From contig CALFVF010000007.1 in NCBI GenBank assembly GCA_937928735.1, positions 1-64,000 on the forward strand: DNA of 64,000 bases, written 5' to 3'. The stretch comes from an uncultured Verrucomicrobiales bacterium. Its GTDB lineage: Bacteria > Verrucomicrobiota > Verrucomicrobiia > Verrucomicrobiales > Akkermansiaceae. The position numbers and the translations under genes were made by a program. A model generated the notes under the pieces. The model saw nothing but the letters and a program-made list of their open reading frames with translations. It was not told the origin of the DNA and searched no databases. Positions 1 through 8,070 of this stretch are shown in pieces (position 1 is the first letter of the stretch; every line of letters starts with the position of its first letter).

Positions 1-2
1 TC

Positions 3-128
3 GTAGAGAACGCGTTCAATGAGTTGAAGCGCTGGAGAGGTGTAGCAACTCGCTATGCCAAACGAGAGAGTTCCTTCTTAGCTGTGGTTCAAATAGCTTG
101 TATGTGGCGTTGGTTGAAAATCTTGTGA
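3..128 (+). CDS. C-terminal end of an IS5-type DDE transposase, cut by the left window edge
   Basis: The third forward frame is open from the first complete codon (base 3) to a TGA at 126-128. It reads VENAFNELKRWRGVATRY and then a hydrophobic tail ending CMWRWLKIL. The pattern of an ExxF.xLKxWR.xATRY motif followed by an Ala/Cys/Trp-rich helix is typical of the last 40 residues of IS5-family transposases, where the Glu completes the DDE triad. Only this tail is in view, so intactness and the exact IS group cannot be judged. No terminal inverted repeat was recognised in bases 129-244, which hold no gene. Confidence 0.6.
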   Translation, partial: VENAFNELKRWRGVATRYAKRESSFLAVVQIACMWRWLKIL

Positions 129-244
129 CGACACTTCCTAGCTTTCTTTGCCTTTCTTTGCCTTAGCTTTGGGTGACTCAGGTGCTTCTCTAAGTGCTTG
201 TAGACCAGTTAGTTCGGAGTGGATCTAATCTATAGAGCCAGAGT

Positions 245-925
245 TTAAGCCACTTCTTCGTTTTTGGCGTCGAGAAGCATGAGCGAATCTTCGACATTGA
301 CGGTCTGGCAGAGTGTAGAGGCCATATACATAGCGTCATCAAATGTCTCGGCGACAGCGAGAACGTGCTCGATATTATCAGGTGTTTTGATCTGGAGGCG
401 GAAAGGTGGAGTAAAGCTCTGAGTGACTAGTCGACATGTGTCCTCGGGTTGCGAGTACTTCGCGCGCGGGTAGTGAGTTTCTAGAAAATGACCCATAATA
501 CGGCGGATAGTCTGGGGAATGAGCTCGTGGTAGCGAAATTCTTTTTCCTCAATCGTGCCATCAGGAAGCTGAATTTGGAGTGAAAAACTCAGTAGTTCAG
601 GATCTGCAGTGAAGACAATCGCGCTCTCTGAGGAGCCAATCTTTAAGCCGACACTAAAGACAATGCACTCTCCATCGAGAGGTGATTGAGTGTCGAGGAG
701 AACGATCTCCGCGGTTTTCCCTGATTTTATCAAAGTTTTGCCAACTGTCTTGAGCTCAGGCAGGATGATCTTCTGAAGTATGCGCTCCATTTCTAAGCAC
801 CCCACGAAGAGGGACTGCCGAGACCTGATGGAGTATTCAAAAGATTCTGAGATGGTTTCTGGAGTGGGTTTAGCAGCAGATTGGGGGTGCGATGCGGATT
901 GAGGATGGATTTGGGCAGATACCAT
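245..925 (-). CDS. Hypothetical protein, 226 aa
   Basis: I do not recognise this family. The first 25 residues are Ser/Pro/Gln-rich and probably disordered. The rest is a mixed alpha/beta globular sequence without signal peptide or membrane helix, with a single Cys near residue 43, one in a DTCRL segment and one in the TLCQT segment near the C-terminus. The acidic C-terminus ends NEEVA. It is a lone minus-strand gene between the transposase remnant and msrB, with an AT-rich 360-bp region upstream. Codon use resembles the neighbouring genes, so it is probably a real, taxon-restricted cytoplasmic protein of unknown function. Confidence 0.6.
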   Translation of the reverse strand: MVSAQIHPQSASHPQSAAKPTPETISESFEYSIRSRQSLFVGCLEMERILQKIILPELKTVGKTLIKSGKTAEIVLLDTQSPLDGECIVFSVGLKIGSSESAIVFTADPELLSFSLQIQLPDGTIEEKEFRYHELIPQTIRRIMGHFLETHYPRAKYSQPEDTCRLVTQSFTPPFRLQIKTPDNIEHVLAVAETFDDAMYMASTLCQTVNVEDSLMLLDAKNEEVA

Positions 926-1158
926 GTATCTATGAGGTTTGGGTTCGGGGGGCTTAGTGGGGAATGAGATAAAGGGGAGTAAAGTGACTCTACTAGAAAT
1001 TCTGAGTTCGTAGGTAACGAGGGGTATTAAACTAATGTTAAGAGTCGCATTGCTTGTACCCCATATTTAACCTCAATTCTTAGAAGTAGTGCAAGCGAAA
1101 ATAGAAACTTAACTAAAAAATAACGTTTGTTTAACAAGTAGTGCTTTAATAATCCCAA

Positions 1159-1193
1159 AAAAACGATCTAGCGATGTTCACTAAATCGTTTTT
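1159..1193. terminator. Bidirectional hairpin terminator downstream of msrB
   Basis: AAAAACGAT (1159-1167) pairs with ATCGTTTTT (1185-1193) around a 17-nt loop. An A-run on one side and a T-run on the other make it work in both directions. It lies past the msrB stop on the minus strand. The rest of the 926-1288 gap is AT-rich with no convincing ORF, and probably holds the promoter of the 245-925 gene. Confidence 0.6.
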
Positions 1194-1288
1194 GAGATTA
1201 GACTGAGAGAGATTAGCCTGAGAAACAAGTATGAGTCGGGATCTTACGAGTTTCTGGTTCCAGATCATTCAGAATCAAATATCTGGTG

Positions 1289-1825
1289 TCACTTCGTCTC
1301 ACCAACGAAAGTGAGAACTGTTCCGTTGATACAGTATCTAAGGTCTGTCGGGGTGTTGTAGCCCTCTCCTCCAAAAACGTGGCCAAGGTGTGCATCACAG
1401 GTATTGCAGAGAACTTCGGAGCGCTTCAGCCCAGCGCTGAAATCATCTGTGGTTTTAATGTTTTTCTCATTGGCAGGCTTGTAGAAAGAAGGCCAGCCAC
1501 TGCCTGAGTCAAACTTAGTCTCCGAATCAAAAAGGTGAGAACCACAGCAGACACAGTAGTATGAGCCGTCACCTTGTTGTTTAAATTCTTTATAAACATT
1601 ATCATTAGGAGCTTCGGTGCCATGCTTGCGAGCAATGCGAAACTGGGCTGGTGTGAGCTGCTCTTTCCATTCTTGCTCGGTCTTTGTGACAGTGCCTTGG
1701 GGCTGTACTGGAGCTTTGCTTTGGGTGTCCATAGTGGTGTTTTTAATACTTTGGCTATTCGCTGTGGTGAAGAGAAATAAGACAGTTCCCACGGTGAGAA
1801 GAGAGGCGATGGATAGGAATTTCAT
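1289..1825 (-). CDS. msrB: Peptide-methionine (R)-S-oxide reductase MsrB, exported
   Basis: MsrB reduces methionine-R-sulfoxide in oxidised proteins. The MKFLSI start gives 178 aa with a signal peptide or anchor at residues 1-24 and a low-complexity linker to about residue 45. The SelR domain follows. The structural zinc site is C91/C94 and C140/C143, the GWPSF substrate-loop motif is at 110-114, and the catalytic Cys is C165 in RYCIN. The signal sequence places it in the periplasm, so it likely repairs envelope proteins. An in-frame start five codons upstream is possible but spoils the signal peptide. It is divergent from the FKBP gene at 2016, with a shared 190-bp promoter region. Confidence 0.93.
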   Translation of the reverse strand: MKFLSIASLLTVGTVLFLFTTANSQSIKNTTMDTQSKAPVQPQGTVTKTEQEWKEQLTPAQFRIARKHGTEAPNDNVYKEFKQQGDGSYYCVCCGSHLFDSETKFDSGSGWPSFYKPANEKNIKTTDDFSAGLKRSEVLCNTCDAHLGHVFGGEGYNTPTDLRYCINGTVLTFVGETK

Positions 1826-2015
1826 AATAATGAGAGGCACTTGGTCTGCATTTATTCTCGTAATTATTTCCTAAAGGTGCCTCCGATAACCTCATTTCTG
1901 AAAATACCGTCAGATTTCCCCATCTCTGAGTTGCCCACAATTCTTATGAATTGGCATTGTTCGCGCGTTTCCTTGACAGTCATGCTCCCGTGTCAGAGGT
2001 TTCGAGATAGATTTT

Positions 2016-3227
2016 ATGAAAACTCAAAATAAATGCATTCTTGCTGCTTGCCTAAGTGCCGTGGTACTGAGTGGATCACTAATGACTATGGCTGAAGCTC
2101 AAGATACAAAAGCACCAGAGAATGTCGCCGCTGCCCCTGCAGCTGCGCAAAAAACGCAATCGGGGCTCGCCTCGATCATTCTAAAAGAAGGCACCGGCGG
2201 CGAGAAGCCAAGTGCTAGTGATAAAGTCACTGTACACTACACAGGTTGGACGACAGATGGAAAGATGTTTGATAGTTCTGTGGAGCGCGGTACTCCTGCG
2301 ACATTCGGACTCAACCAAGTGATTAAGGGCTGGACAGAAGGTCTTCAATTAATGGTGGAGGGCGAAAAGCGCCGTTTCTGGATTCCCGCTGATCTCGCCT
2401 ATGGTGAGAATCCAGGTAGTGGACGTCCAGGGGGTACACTTTGCTTTGATGTGGAGTTGCTCTCCTTTGTTGGTTCTCCAAAGGCGCCTGCTGATGTGGC
2501 AGCAGCTCCAGCGGATGCCCAAAAGACAGACTCTGGTCTTGCCTCTAAGGTACTCACTAAAGGTAAGGGTGGTGAGAAGCCTCAAGAACACTCTGTGGTC
2601 ACTGTTCACTACAGTGGATGGACGACAGATGGGAATTTATTTGATAGCTCAGTGGTGCGTGACGCTCCTGCAACATTCCCGCTCAATCGCGTGATTGCTG
2701 GTTGGACAGAAGGTGTGCAGCTCATGGAAATTGGCGAGCAACGCCGTTTCTGGATCCCAGCTGATCTCGCCTATGGGGAGGATGGCCCTCCAGGAGCACC
2801 CAAGGGTACACTCTGCTTTGATGTTGAGTTACTCTCTTTTGAAACACCACCACCACCGCCAAAGGCGCCTGCTGATGTGGCAGCAGCTCCTGCAGATGCA
2901 GAAACAACACAATCTGGTCTATCCTCTAAGGTGATCAAAAAGGGTAGTGGCAGCAAGAAGCCAGGTGCAGAGTCAACTGTTGAAGTGCACTACACAGGCT
3001 GGACGACAGACGGGAAGATGTTTGATAGCTCAGTGGAGCGAGGTCAGACAGCGACATTCCCGCTCAATCAGGTGATTGCTGGCTGGACAGAAGGTCTCCA
3101 ACTCATGGTGGAGGGAGAGCAGCGCCGCTTCTGGATCCCAGCAGATCTTGCCTATGGTGAGAATCCTGGTGGTGGACGCCCCGGTGGGATGCTCTGCTTT
3201 GATGTAGAGCTTGTGAGTATCAAGTAA
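2016..3227 (+). CDS. Secreted peptidyl-prolyl isomerase with three tandem FKBP domains
   Basis: FKBP-type isomerases catalyse cis-trans isomerisation of prolyl bonds and help proteins fold. Residues 1-28 form a signal peptide ending AEAQ. Three FKBP domains follow at about 45-150, 172-277 and 295-403, separated by Ala/Pro-rich linkers (PADVAAAPADA) and a poly-Pro stretch before the third. Each repeats VHY.GWTTDG, FDSSV, GWTEG, RRFWIPADLAYGE and a CFDVEL strand, so the pocket residues (Tyr, Phe, Asp, Trp, Tyr, Phe) are kept in all three. Bacterial FKBPs usually carry one domain. The strong similarity of the copies indicates recent internal duplication. No Shine-Dalgarno precedes the ATG. Confidence 0.93.
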   Translation: MKTQNKCILAACLSAVVLSGSLMTMAEAQDTKAPENVAAAPAAAQKTQSGLASIILKEGTGGEKPSASDKVTVHYTGWTTDGKMFDSSVERGTPATFGLNQVIKGWTEGLQLMVEGEKRRFWIPADLAYGENPGSGRPGGTLCFDVELLSFVGSPKAPADVAAAPADAQKTDSGLASKVLTKGKGGEKPQEHSVVTVHYSGWTTDGNLFDSSVVRDAPATFPLNRVIAGWTEGVQLMEIGEQRRFWIPADLAYGEDGPPGAPKGTLCFDVELLSFETPPPPPKAPADVAAAPADAETTQSGLSSKVIKKGSGSKKPGAESTVEVHYTGWTTDGKMFDSSVERGQTATFPLNQVIAGWTEGLQLMVEGEQRRFWIPADLAYGENPGGGRPGGMLCFDVELVSIK

Positions 3228-3313
3228 GGCTTAATGCTCGATGAAGAATAGATAGTATGGGTTGCTGCATGACCAATAGGTAACCTGCCATTTGTTTTTA
3301 TTCGTTTTAACAC

Positions 3314-3348
3314 AATAGGGTAGCGAGGAGACAAGCTACCCTATTTTT
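3314..3348 (+). terminator. Rho-independent terminator of the FKBP gene
   Basis: A perfect 11-bp stem, AATAGGGTAGC (3314-3324) with GCTACCCTATT (3335-3345), has a 10-nt loop and is followed by T residues. It ends 11 bp before the ATG of the next gene, so that gene must use a promoter inside or just after the hairpin, or be read through. Confidence 0.85.
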
Positions 3349-3358
3349 ATGTTTATTT

Positions 3359-4192
3359 ATGGAAGAATTAGGAACGATCCAAACACTCTGTGTGAGTCGG
3401 ATGCTGCCCCAAGGCGTGTATCTAGAGACCTCAAGTGATGATGTGCTCTTGCCCAATGCCGAAGTCCCTGAGGGAGTGGAAGAGGGTAGCTGGCTGGAGG
3501 TCTTTATTTATTGTGATTCTGAGGATCGTATGATTGCGACCTTACGCAAACCAATAGCACTAGTTGGCGAGTGCAAGGCACTAGAGGTGATTGATGTGAA
3601 TCCAGTGGGGACTTTCCTGCGATGGGGATTACAAAAAGATCTCCTACTGCCCCACGGTGAGCGCAAAAGCAGACTTCTTCCTGGAGACAGAGTTGTGGTG
3701 CGAGTCGTGGTGGATGAAGAGACCAAGCGAATTATAGCGACAGAGAAGCTCGGGCGATTTCTCGATAAGGCACCACCGCGTTACTTGGAGAACCAGCAAG
3801 TCGAGGTGATGGTCGTGCAGAACTTGAAGCTAGGCTACCGGGTACTGGTCGAAGGGGCGCACTGGGGGATGATCTATCACAATGAAGTCTTTCGAGACAT
3901 TCGACTTGGTGAGAAGTTGAACGCCTATGTTTTGCTTGTTCGTGAAGACGGGAAGATCGATATCGCTCTGCAGAAACCTGGTGCGGAGAAAGTAGGGACT
4001 CTCGAAGATAGGATTCTAGAAACACTAAACAAACGCGGTGGAAGACTAGAACTCGGGGATAAATCTCCCGCAGAGGCTGTGCGTAGTGAATTCCAAGTGA
4101 GTAAGAAAACCTTTAAGAAAGCCTTAGGTGCTCTGTATAAAAAAGGCTTAGTGGAGCTCTCTGATGAGCGAACAGTTCTCGTTGAGAAATGA
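3359..4192 (+). CDS. CvfB-like S1-domain RNA-binding protein
   Basis: At 277 aa this matches the CvfB/YitL family in length and architecture: tandem S1-like OB folds across about residues 1-215, with segments such as GVYLETSSDDVLLPNAEVP and GYRVLVEGAHWGMIYHNEVF, then a C-terminal winged helix (about 225-277) with VRSEFQVSKKTFKKALGALY. Family members bind RNA and affect virulence-factor or translation-related expression in Firmicutes. The role in this lineage is unknown. The protein is cytoplasmic, and the start ATG follows the upstream terminator closely with no Shine-Dalgarno. Confidence 0.88.
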   Translation: MEELGTIQTLCVSRMLPQGVYLETSSDDVLLPNAEVPEGVEEGSWLEVFIYCDSEDRMIATLRKPIALVGECKALEVIDVNPVGTFLRWGLQKDLLLPHGERKSRLLPGDRVVVRVVVDEETKRIIATEKLGRFLDKAPPRYLENQQVEVMVVQNLKLGYRVLVEGAHWGMIYHNEVFRDIRLGEKLNAYVLLVREDGKIDIALQKPGAEKVGTLEDRILETLNKRGGRLELGDKSPAEAVRSEFQVSKKTFKKALGALYKKGLVELSDERTVLVEK

Positions 4193-4253
4193 GGTGCCAG
4201 AACACGAAACCCTGAAAACCTTGACTCAAGAATCTCGGTTACAGAAACCTCGA

Positions 4254-4439
4254 TCAAGAATCTCGCTTTGACCCAAGGCGTGCTTTGATAGAGCTTCCGA
4301 GGTATTTCGCAGATTGAAAAAAGAGGAAGCTGGCAATACCTTCATCAATGAAGGGAATCGGATCAGGTGTCATACCCATCACGAGTAAATAGAGTCCTGA
4401 TGCTAGAAGAAAGAAGGCAGCGATAATGAACTTAATCAT
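4254..4439 (-). CDS. Small membrane protein, 61 aa
   Basis: Residues 2-22 form one clear membrane helix (FIIAAFFLLASGLYLLVMG). The next segment, PDPIPFIDEGIASFLFFQSA, resembles the PD.IPF.DE core of DUF1232/YkvA-type small membrane proteins, followed by a basic tail. It lies 53 bp downstream of the minus-strand CNNM gene start-to-stop direction and may be co-transcribed with it. The function is unknown. The motif and the clean gene boundaries make it more likely real than chance. Confidence 0.55.
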   Translation of the reverse strand: MIKFIIAAFFLLASGLYLLVMGMTPDPIPFIDEGIASFLFFQSAKYLGSSIKARLGSKRDS

Positions 4440-4492
4440 ACAGTGTGTGGTGGGTTAATTGTGAAGATGCTACCCTTTGGGGAGTTGTCATT

Positions 4493-5950
4493 TTAAGCGA
4501 CTTCTTCAATGGCAGGTTTTACCTCTCTTTGCACTTTACGGAAGTGAGCCTGGCAGACACGGCGGCCATCTGTATTGGTGACAGTGGCCTCATAGTTTTC
4601 AATGAGTGTGGTTTCGCCGGGTTTGGGGATTTTACCGATCTGCTGAGTGATATAGCCTCCGACAGTAGAGATATCTGAGCGTTCTAGTACGAGCTCAGGA
4701 ACATAGTCAGAGAGTTCATTGAGGGGGAGACTGCCTTCAACAAAGAATTCATTTTGATTCACGCGGTTAAAGGCTGACACTTCGTTATCAAACTCGTCCT
4801 GAATATCCCCCACGAGCTCTTCCATAACATTGTCTAGGAAGACGAGGCCAGAGGCATCTCCGAATTCATCCACCACCATGGCAAGGTGGACTTTCTCTGT
4901 TAAGAAAAACTGTAAGAGGCCATCCAGAGGCATGGTCTCTGAGACAATTTTAATCGGGCGCTTGATTGCGGAGAGATTAGGGCTGTCCTCTTTGACGAGT
5001 AGTAAGAGGTCTTTGATGTGAATGAGGCCAAGCGTATTATCAAAGTGGCCTTGCACTAGAGGGAATCGAGTGTGCTTTGACTTAGTCGCGAGGATAAGGT
5101 TTTGCTCAAAGGGGAGGTCAACATCTAGGCTGATCACATCACTACGGGGGGTCATCACATCTTTGACGTGGATATCATTGAGTTCGAGGGCATTGATAAG
5201 AATTTTGCGTTCCGTTTGCGTGACTTCGTCACCCTTTTCACTCTCCTCAACAAGAAGGGCGAGTTCTTCGGAAGAGTGGACGTCATGCTCAGTTTCTGTA
5301 ATGATATCGAGCTTGAAGAAAGTCTTTAGAATCACTCCGGCCATACGGTTGAGGATGTCAATAAGACCTCGGAAAACAGCATAAAAGGTGGTGAGTGGAG
5401 AGGCAATGGCCATGGTTGTCTCTACGGGCTTGCGAATGGCGTAGCTCTTGGGCACGAGTTCCCCAATGACGACGTGGAGAATCGTGAAGAAAGCAAGTGC
5501 TAGGGTGTAGGAGAGAAAGCTAATGAGATCAAAGCCCCAGATATTTGTGAAAGAAGTGAGATCCCAGTTCCACCACTGGTCGAATTTCACAAGCATCAGA
5601 GTCTTTAGAAGACGGTCAATGTAGGGCTCTGCGAGGAGACCAAGGGCGAGAGAGGCAATCGTGATGCCGAGCTGATTGGCAGAGAGATAGCCATCGAGGT
5701 CTTCCTTCATCTTGCGCGCAATGGCTGAGCGGCGAGGGTACTTGTCTTTAATGGTTTCGATCTGGCTAGATCGAATTTTCATGATCGCGAACTCAGAGGC
5801 GACAAAAAAAGCATTGAGAAGCAGGAAGAAAATACAGCCAACAGCAAAGAGAATTGTGTGCAGGAGGCTAGGCCATTCTGTGTGAACTTTAGACGCTGAC
5901 GCCATAAGCGTCAGCCACATACTGGAAGGTTCTAGATCAAGTGCAGTCAT
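4493..5950 (-). CDS. CNNM/CorC-type membrane protein with CBS pair (hemolysin-family)
   Basis: This is a 485-aa member of the HlyC/CorC (CNNM, DUF21) family, linked in bacteria to magnesium or other cation efflux. A DUF21 transmembrane domain spans roughly residues 27-215, with several helices including FLLLNAFFVASEFAIM and a conserved LVPKSYAIRKP segment. Two CBS domains at about 245-365 start with the hallmark VMTPRSDVISLD. The C-terminal CorC_HlyC FAD-like domain covers about 385-470 (FFVEGSLPLNELSDYV). Length and domain order are those of the full family. It is the first of two minus-strand genes here, with a zinc-ribbon gene 127 bp upstream. Confidence 0.93.
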   Translation of the reverse strand: MTALDLEPSSMWLTLMASASKVHTEWPSLLHTILFAVGCIFFLLLNAFFVASEFAIMKIRSSQIETIKDKYPRRSAIARKMKEDLDGYLSANQLGITIASLALGLLAEPYIDRLLKTLMLVKFDQWWNWDLTSFTNIWGFDLISFLSYTLALAFFTILHVVIGELVPKSYAIRKPVETTMAIASPLTTFYAVFRGLIDILNRMAGVILKTFFKLDIITETEHDVHSSEELALLVEESEKGDEVTQTERKILINALELNDIHVKDVMTPRSDVISLDVDLPFEQNLILATKSKHTRFPLVQGHFDNTLGLIHIKDLLLLVKEDSPNLSAIKRPIKIVSETMPLDGLLQFFLTEKVHLAMVVDEFGDASGLVFLDNVMEELVGDIQDEFDNEVSAFNRVNQNEFFVEGSLPLNELSDYVPELVLERSDISTVGGYITQQIGKIPKPGETTLIENYEATVTNTDGRRVCQAHFRKVQREVKPAIEEVA

Positions 5951-6077
5951 AGTAAGAGTGATTCTAAACGCGTTTCTATAGTAGTCAGTTTGGAGTCAAT
6001 TGGGACTCTGTACAGAAGAACGAGTAAAGAGAAATCAGGGGTGTGAACGAGTATGCGAGGTTGATGGAAGAGTAAAA

Positions 6078-6338
6078 TTAGAGCTTTTCAAAAACATCAG
6101 TGTCTCTGCGCTCAAGGACGGTGAATCCTGCTTTTTTTGCATCAGAGGTGGAGAAGGGTTTGGTGATTTTTGGAGTATTCACACTGCTGATTTTCTTTTT
6201 TACTGGATGTTTGCACAGCGGGCATACCTCTAGAGCCTCACGGTCGACAGGGCGGCGCAGCTCAAAGCCCTTGGAGCAGACTCGGCAGCTGGCGTCAGGG
6301 TTTTGCGCTGATTTTGAAATATATTCGTATATGGGCAT
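6078..6338 (-). CDS. FmdB-type zinc-ribbon small protein
   Basis: Starting at MPIYEY gives 86 aa. FmdB-like regulators begin MP.YEY and carry a zinc ribbon. Here C18-x2-C21 and C39-x2-C42 provide the four ligands, then a basic linker and a C-terminal block (DAKKAGFTVLERR) that is common to verrucomicrobial and planctomycete members. A longer start 11 codons upstream would add a non-conserved tail. It is presumably a DNA- or protein-binding adaptor, and its target is unknown. A second, more typical FmdB protein is encoded at 59493-59756. Confidence 0.75.
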   Translation of the reverse strand: MPIYEYISKSAQNPDASCRVCSKGFELRRPVDREALEVCPLCKHPVKKKISSVNTPKITKPFSTSDAKKAGFTVLERRDTDVFEKL

Positions 6339-6364
6339 ATGGAGATGTGGCGTAAGCACAAAAA

Positions 6365-6392
6365 TACACAAGGCAGTTATCTACCTTGTGTA
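6365..6392 (-). terminator. Hairpin terminator downstream of rpsN
   Basis: TACACAAGG (6365-6373) pairs with CCTTGTGTA (6384-6392). On the minus strand the stem is followed by a T-run (TATTTTTG), directly after the rpsN stop at 6418. Confidence 0.7.
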
Positions 6393-6417
6393 GTAAAGTA
6401 TCATAGTGCGCGCCAGC

Positions 6418-6687
6418 TTACCAGCTAGACTTTGTCACGCCAGGAATCAGGCCGTGTGAAGCAAGTTCACGGAAGGCAATGCGTGAAAGCTTAAAGCGTC
6501 TGAGGTAACCACGGCGACGGCCAGTGTAAGCGCAGCGATTCACTACACGAGTTGGACTTGCGTCACGCGGTAGCATAGAAAGACCTACATAGTCTTTCTC
6601 CTGCTTGAGCTTTTCGCGAAGTTTTGCGTACTTTTCAACGGTTTTCTTCTTGCGCTCGTTACGCGCGATCCAGCATTTCTTAGCCAT
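6418..6687 (-). CDS. rpsN: 30S ribosomal protein S14 (zinc-free type)
   Basis: The MAKKCW start gives the expected 89 aa of a type-C-minus S14. The C-terminal block [20 protein letters not shown] is diagnostic for S14 but lacks the two CxxC pairs of zinc-binding S14. S14 binds 16S rRNA in the head of the small subunit. It stands alone here, outside the spc ribosomal operon, with its own terminator. In some bacteria stand-alone zinc-free S14 copies are zinc-starvation replacements. No Zur box was recognised, so it may equally be the only S14. A 21-codon upstream extension is non-conserved and was rejected. No Shine-Dalgarno precedes the start. Confidence 0.95.
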   Translation of the reverse strand: MAKKCWIARNERKKKTVEKYAKLREKLKQEKDYVGLSMLPRDASPTRVVNRCAYTGRRRGYLRRFKLSRIAFRELASHGLIPGVTKSSW

Positions 6688-6904
6688 AGAGGAGGCGGTA
6701 TTTATAGACTTTTGGATTTGCTTCAAGTCATTTTTATAAAAAACCGTCATTTAGAGCGGCTTTTCATGAAAAGGAAGGTTGGAGCATTATTAAGGACATC
6801 TTAACAGCTTGCTGGGAATCATAGGAGGACTCGTGTGAAAGACTTATTTGAGCGGGTTTCCTGTGTTCTCTATCTTTCATCCTGCCTCTAATTGTGTTGT
6901 CCCC

Positions 6905-7966
6905 CTAATCGTGCTGCCAGTCTTTTGTGTGTATTTGGCAGACGGCGTAGCTGAGGAGCTGGATGCAGTCTTTGAGATCGTCTTGGTGGCAGGTTTCAAT
7001 CACTTGGTGGATGTAGCGAGTGGGAAGCGAGATAGCACCCGCGATCGAGCCACCAGCCGTGTAGAGCTGCAGAGCCGCTGTGTCGGTGCCCCCGGCGCGT
7101 AGAATCTCTGGCTGCCACTGTATGTCCTCAGAGCGTGCAGTTGTTTTGAGAAAATCCACCATCCGCGCGTCACAAATGCAGGAACTATCCATGATCTTGA
7201 TGGCGGCACCTTTCCCGAGTTGGGTGACGCGCTCCTGGGGCTTTGTCCCTGGGGTGTCAGAGGCGATAGTGGTGTCTAGCCCGATACCGAAGTCTGGCTG
7301 AATCGCCTGAGTTGCGGCCCTGGCGCCACGCAGGCCAACTTCTTCTTGCACAGAGAAGACAGCATAGAAGTCATGGCTTGGCTTTCGGCGGCTTTTCTTG
7401 AGGCTGCGAAGGCTTTCTAGAAGAATAAAGACAGAGGCGCGATTATCCAGTGACTTGGCATTGATGAGATGCCCCATGGTGATGAGCTCGCGCTCGCGCG
7501 TGATGGGGCTGCCGACTTCAATGAGATCTTCGAGTTCGCTTTTGCTCAGGCCGGTATCGATAAAGTAATCGCTGATATTGGCCTGTTTGGTGCGCTCCTC
7601 CGGCGTCATGATATGAATGGGTTTTGAGCCCATGACTCCAAGGACGTCTTTCTTGCCATGGATAATCACTCGCTGAGCGGTGAGGGTCTTAGGGTCAAAG
7701 CCTCCTAGGGTGTGGAAGTAGACAAAGCCTTGATCGTCAATATGGGTCACGATAAAGCCGATCTCATCCATGTGGGCGGAGGCAAGGATGCTCTTGCTGC
7801 GATCTTTCCCGTATTTCAGCGCAATGACATTACCCATGCTATCGACTCGGCATTCATCCACGAGTCCTTTGAGCTCCTTGAGTACTAGTTGGCGAATGGG
7901 GCCTTCAAAACCTGGTGCCCCTGGGACTTTACAGATTTCAGAAAGTAAATCGATATTGAGATCCAT
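6905..7966 (-). CDS. M42-family metalloaminopeptidase
   Basis: At 353 aa this is full length for M42 peptidases, dinuclear-metal aminopeptidases that trim peptides in the cytoplasm and often form dodecameric cages. Visible metal and catalytic residues are H65 and D67 in SAHMDEIG, D174 in KSLDNRAS, E208-E209 in SVQEEVGLRG, D231 in GIGLDT, and H320 in PTRYIHQ. The specificity (glutamyl, leucyl or deblocking) cannot be told from sequence. It is a single minus-strand gene. The 218 bp between it and rpsN hold no recognisable gene. Confidence 0.93.
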   Translation of the reverse strand: MDLNIDLLSEICKVPGAPGFEGPIRQLVLKELKGLVDECRVDSMGNVIALKYGKDRSKSILASAHMDEIGFIVTHIDDQGFVYFHTLGGFDPKTLTAQRVIIHGKKDVLGVMGSKPIHIMTPEERTKQANISDYFIDTGLSKSELEDLIEVGSPITRERELITMGHLINAKSLDNRASVFILLESLRSLKKSRRKPSHDFYAVFSVQEEVGLRGARAATQAIQPDFGIGLDTTIASDTPGTKPQERVTQLGKGAAIKIMDSSCICDARMVDFLKTTARSEDIQWQPEILRAGGTDTAALQLYTAGGSIAGAISLPTRYIHQVIETCHQDDLKDCIQLLSYAVCQIHTKDWQHD

Positions 7967-8070
7967 ACAAAGACCCTAGAAATAAAGAGCGAAAAGTCCA
8001 AGAAAAAGCAGAGAGCTCGAAGGGACGTCGCAGAGAGGTCGGGGGAGTCTATGAGTGGGCAGTGGAGCCA

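Noticed and set aside
6688..6750. 21-codon N-terminal extension of S14
   Set aside because: S14 of this type is 89 aa and starts MAKK. The extension is not conserved.
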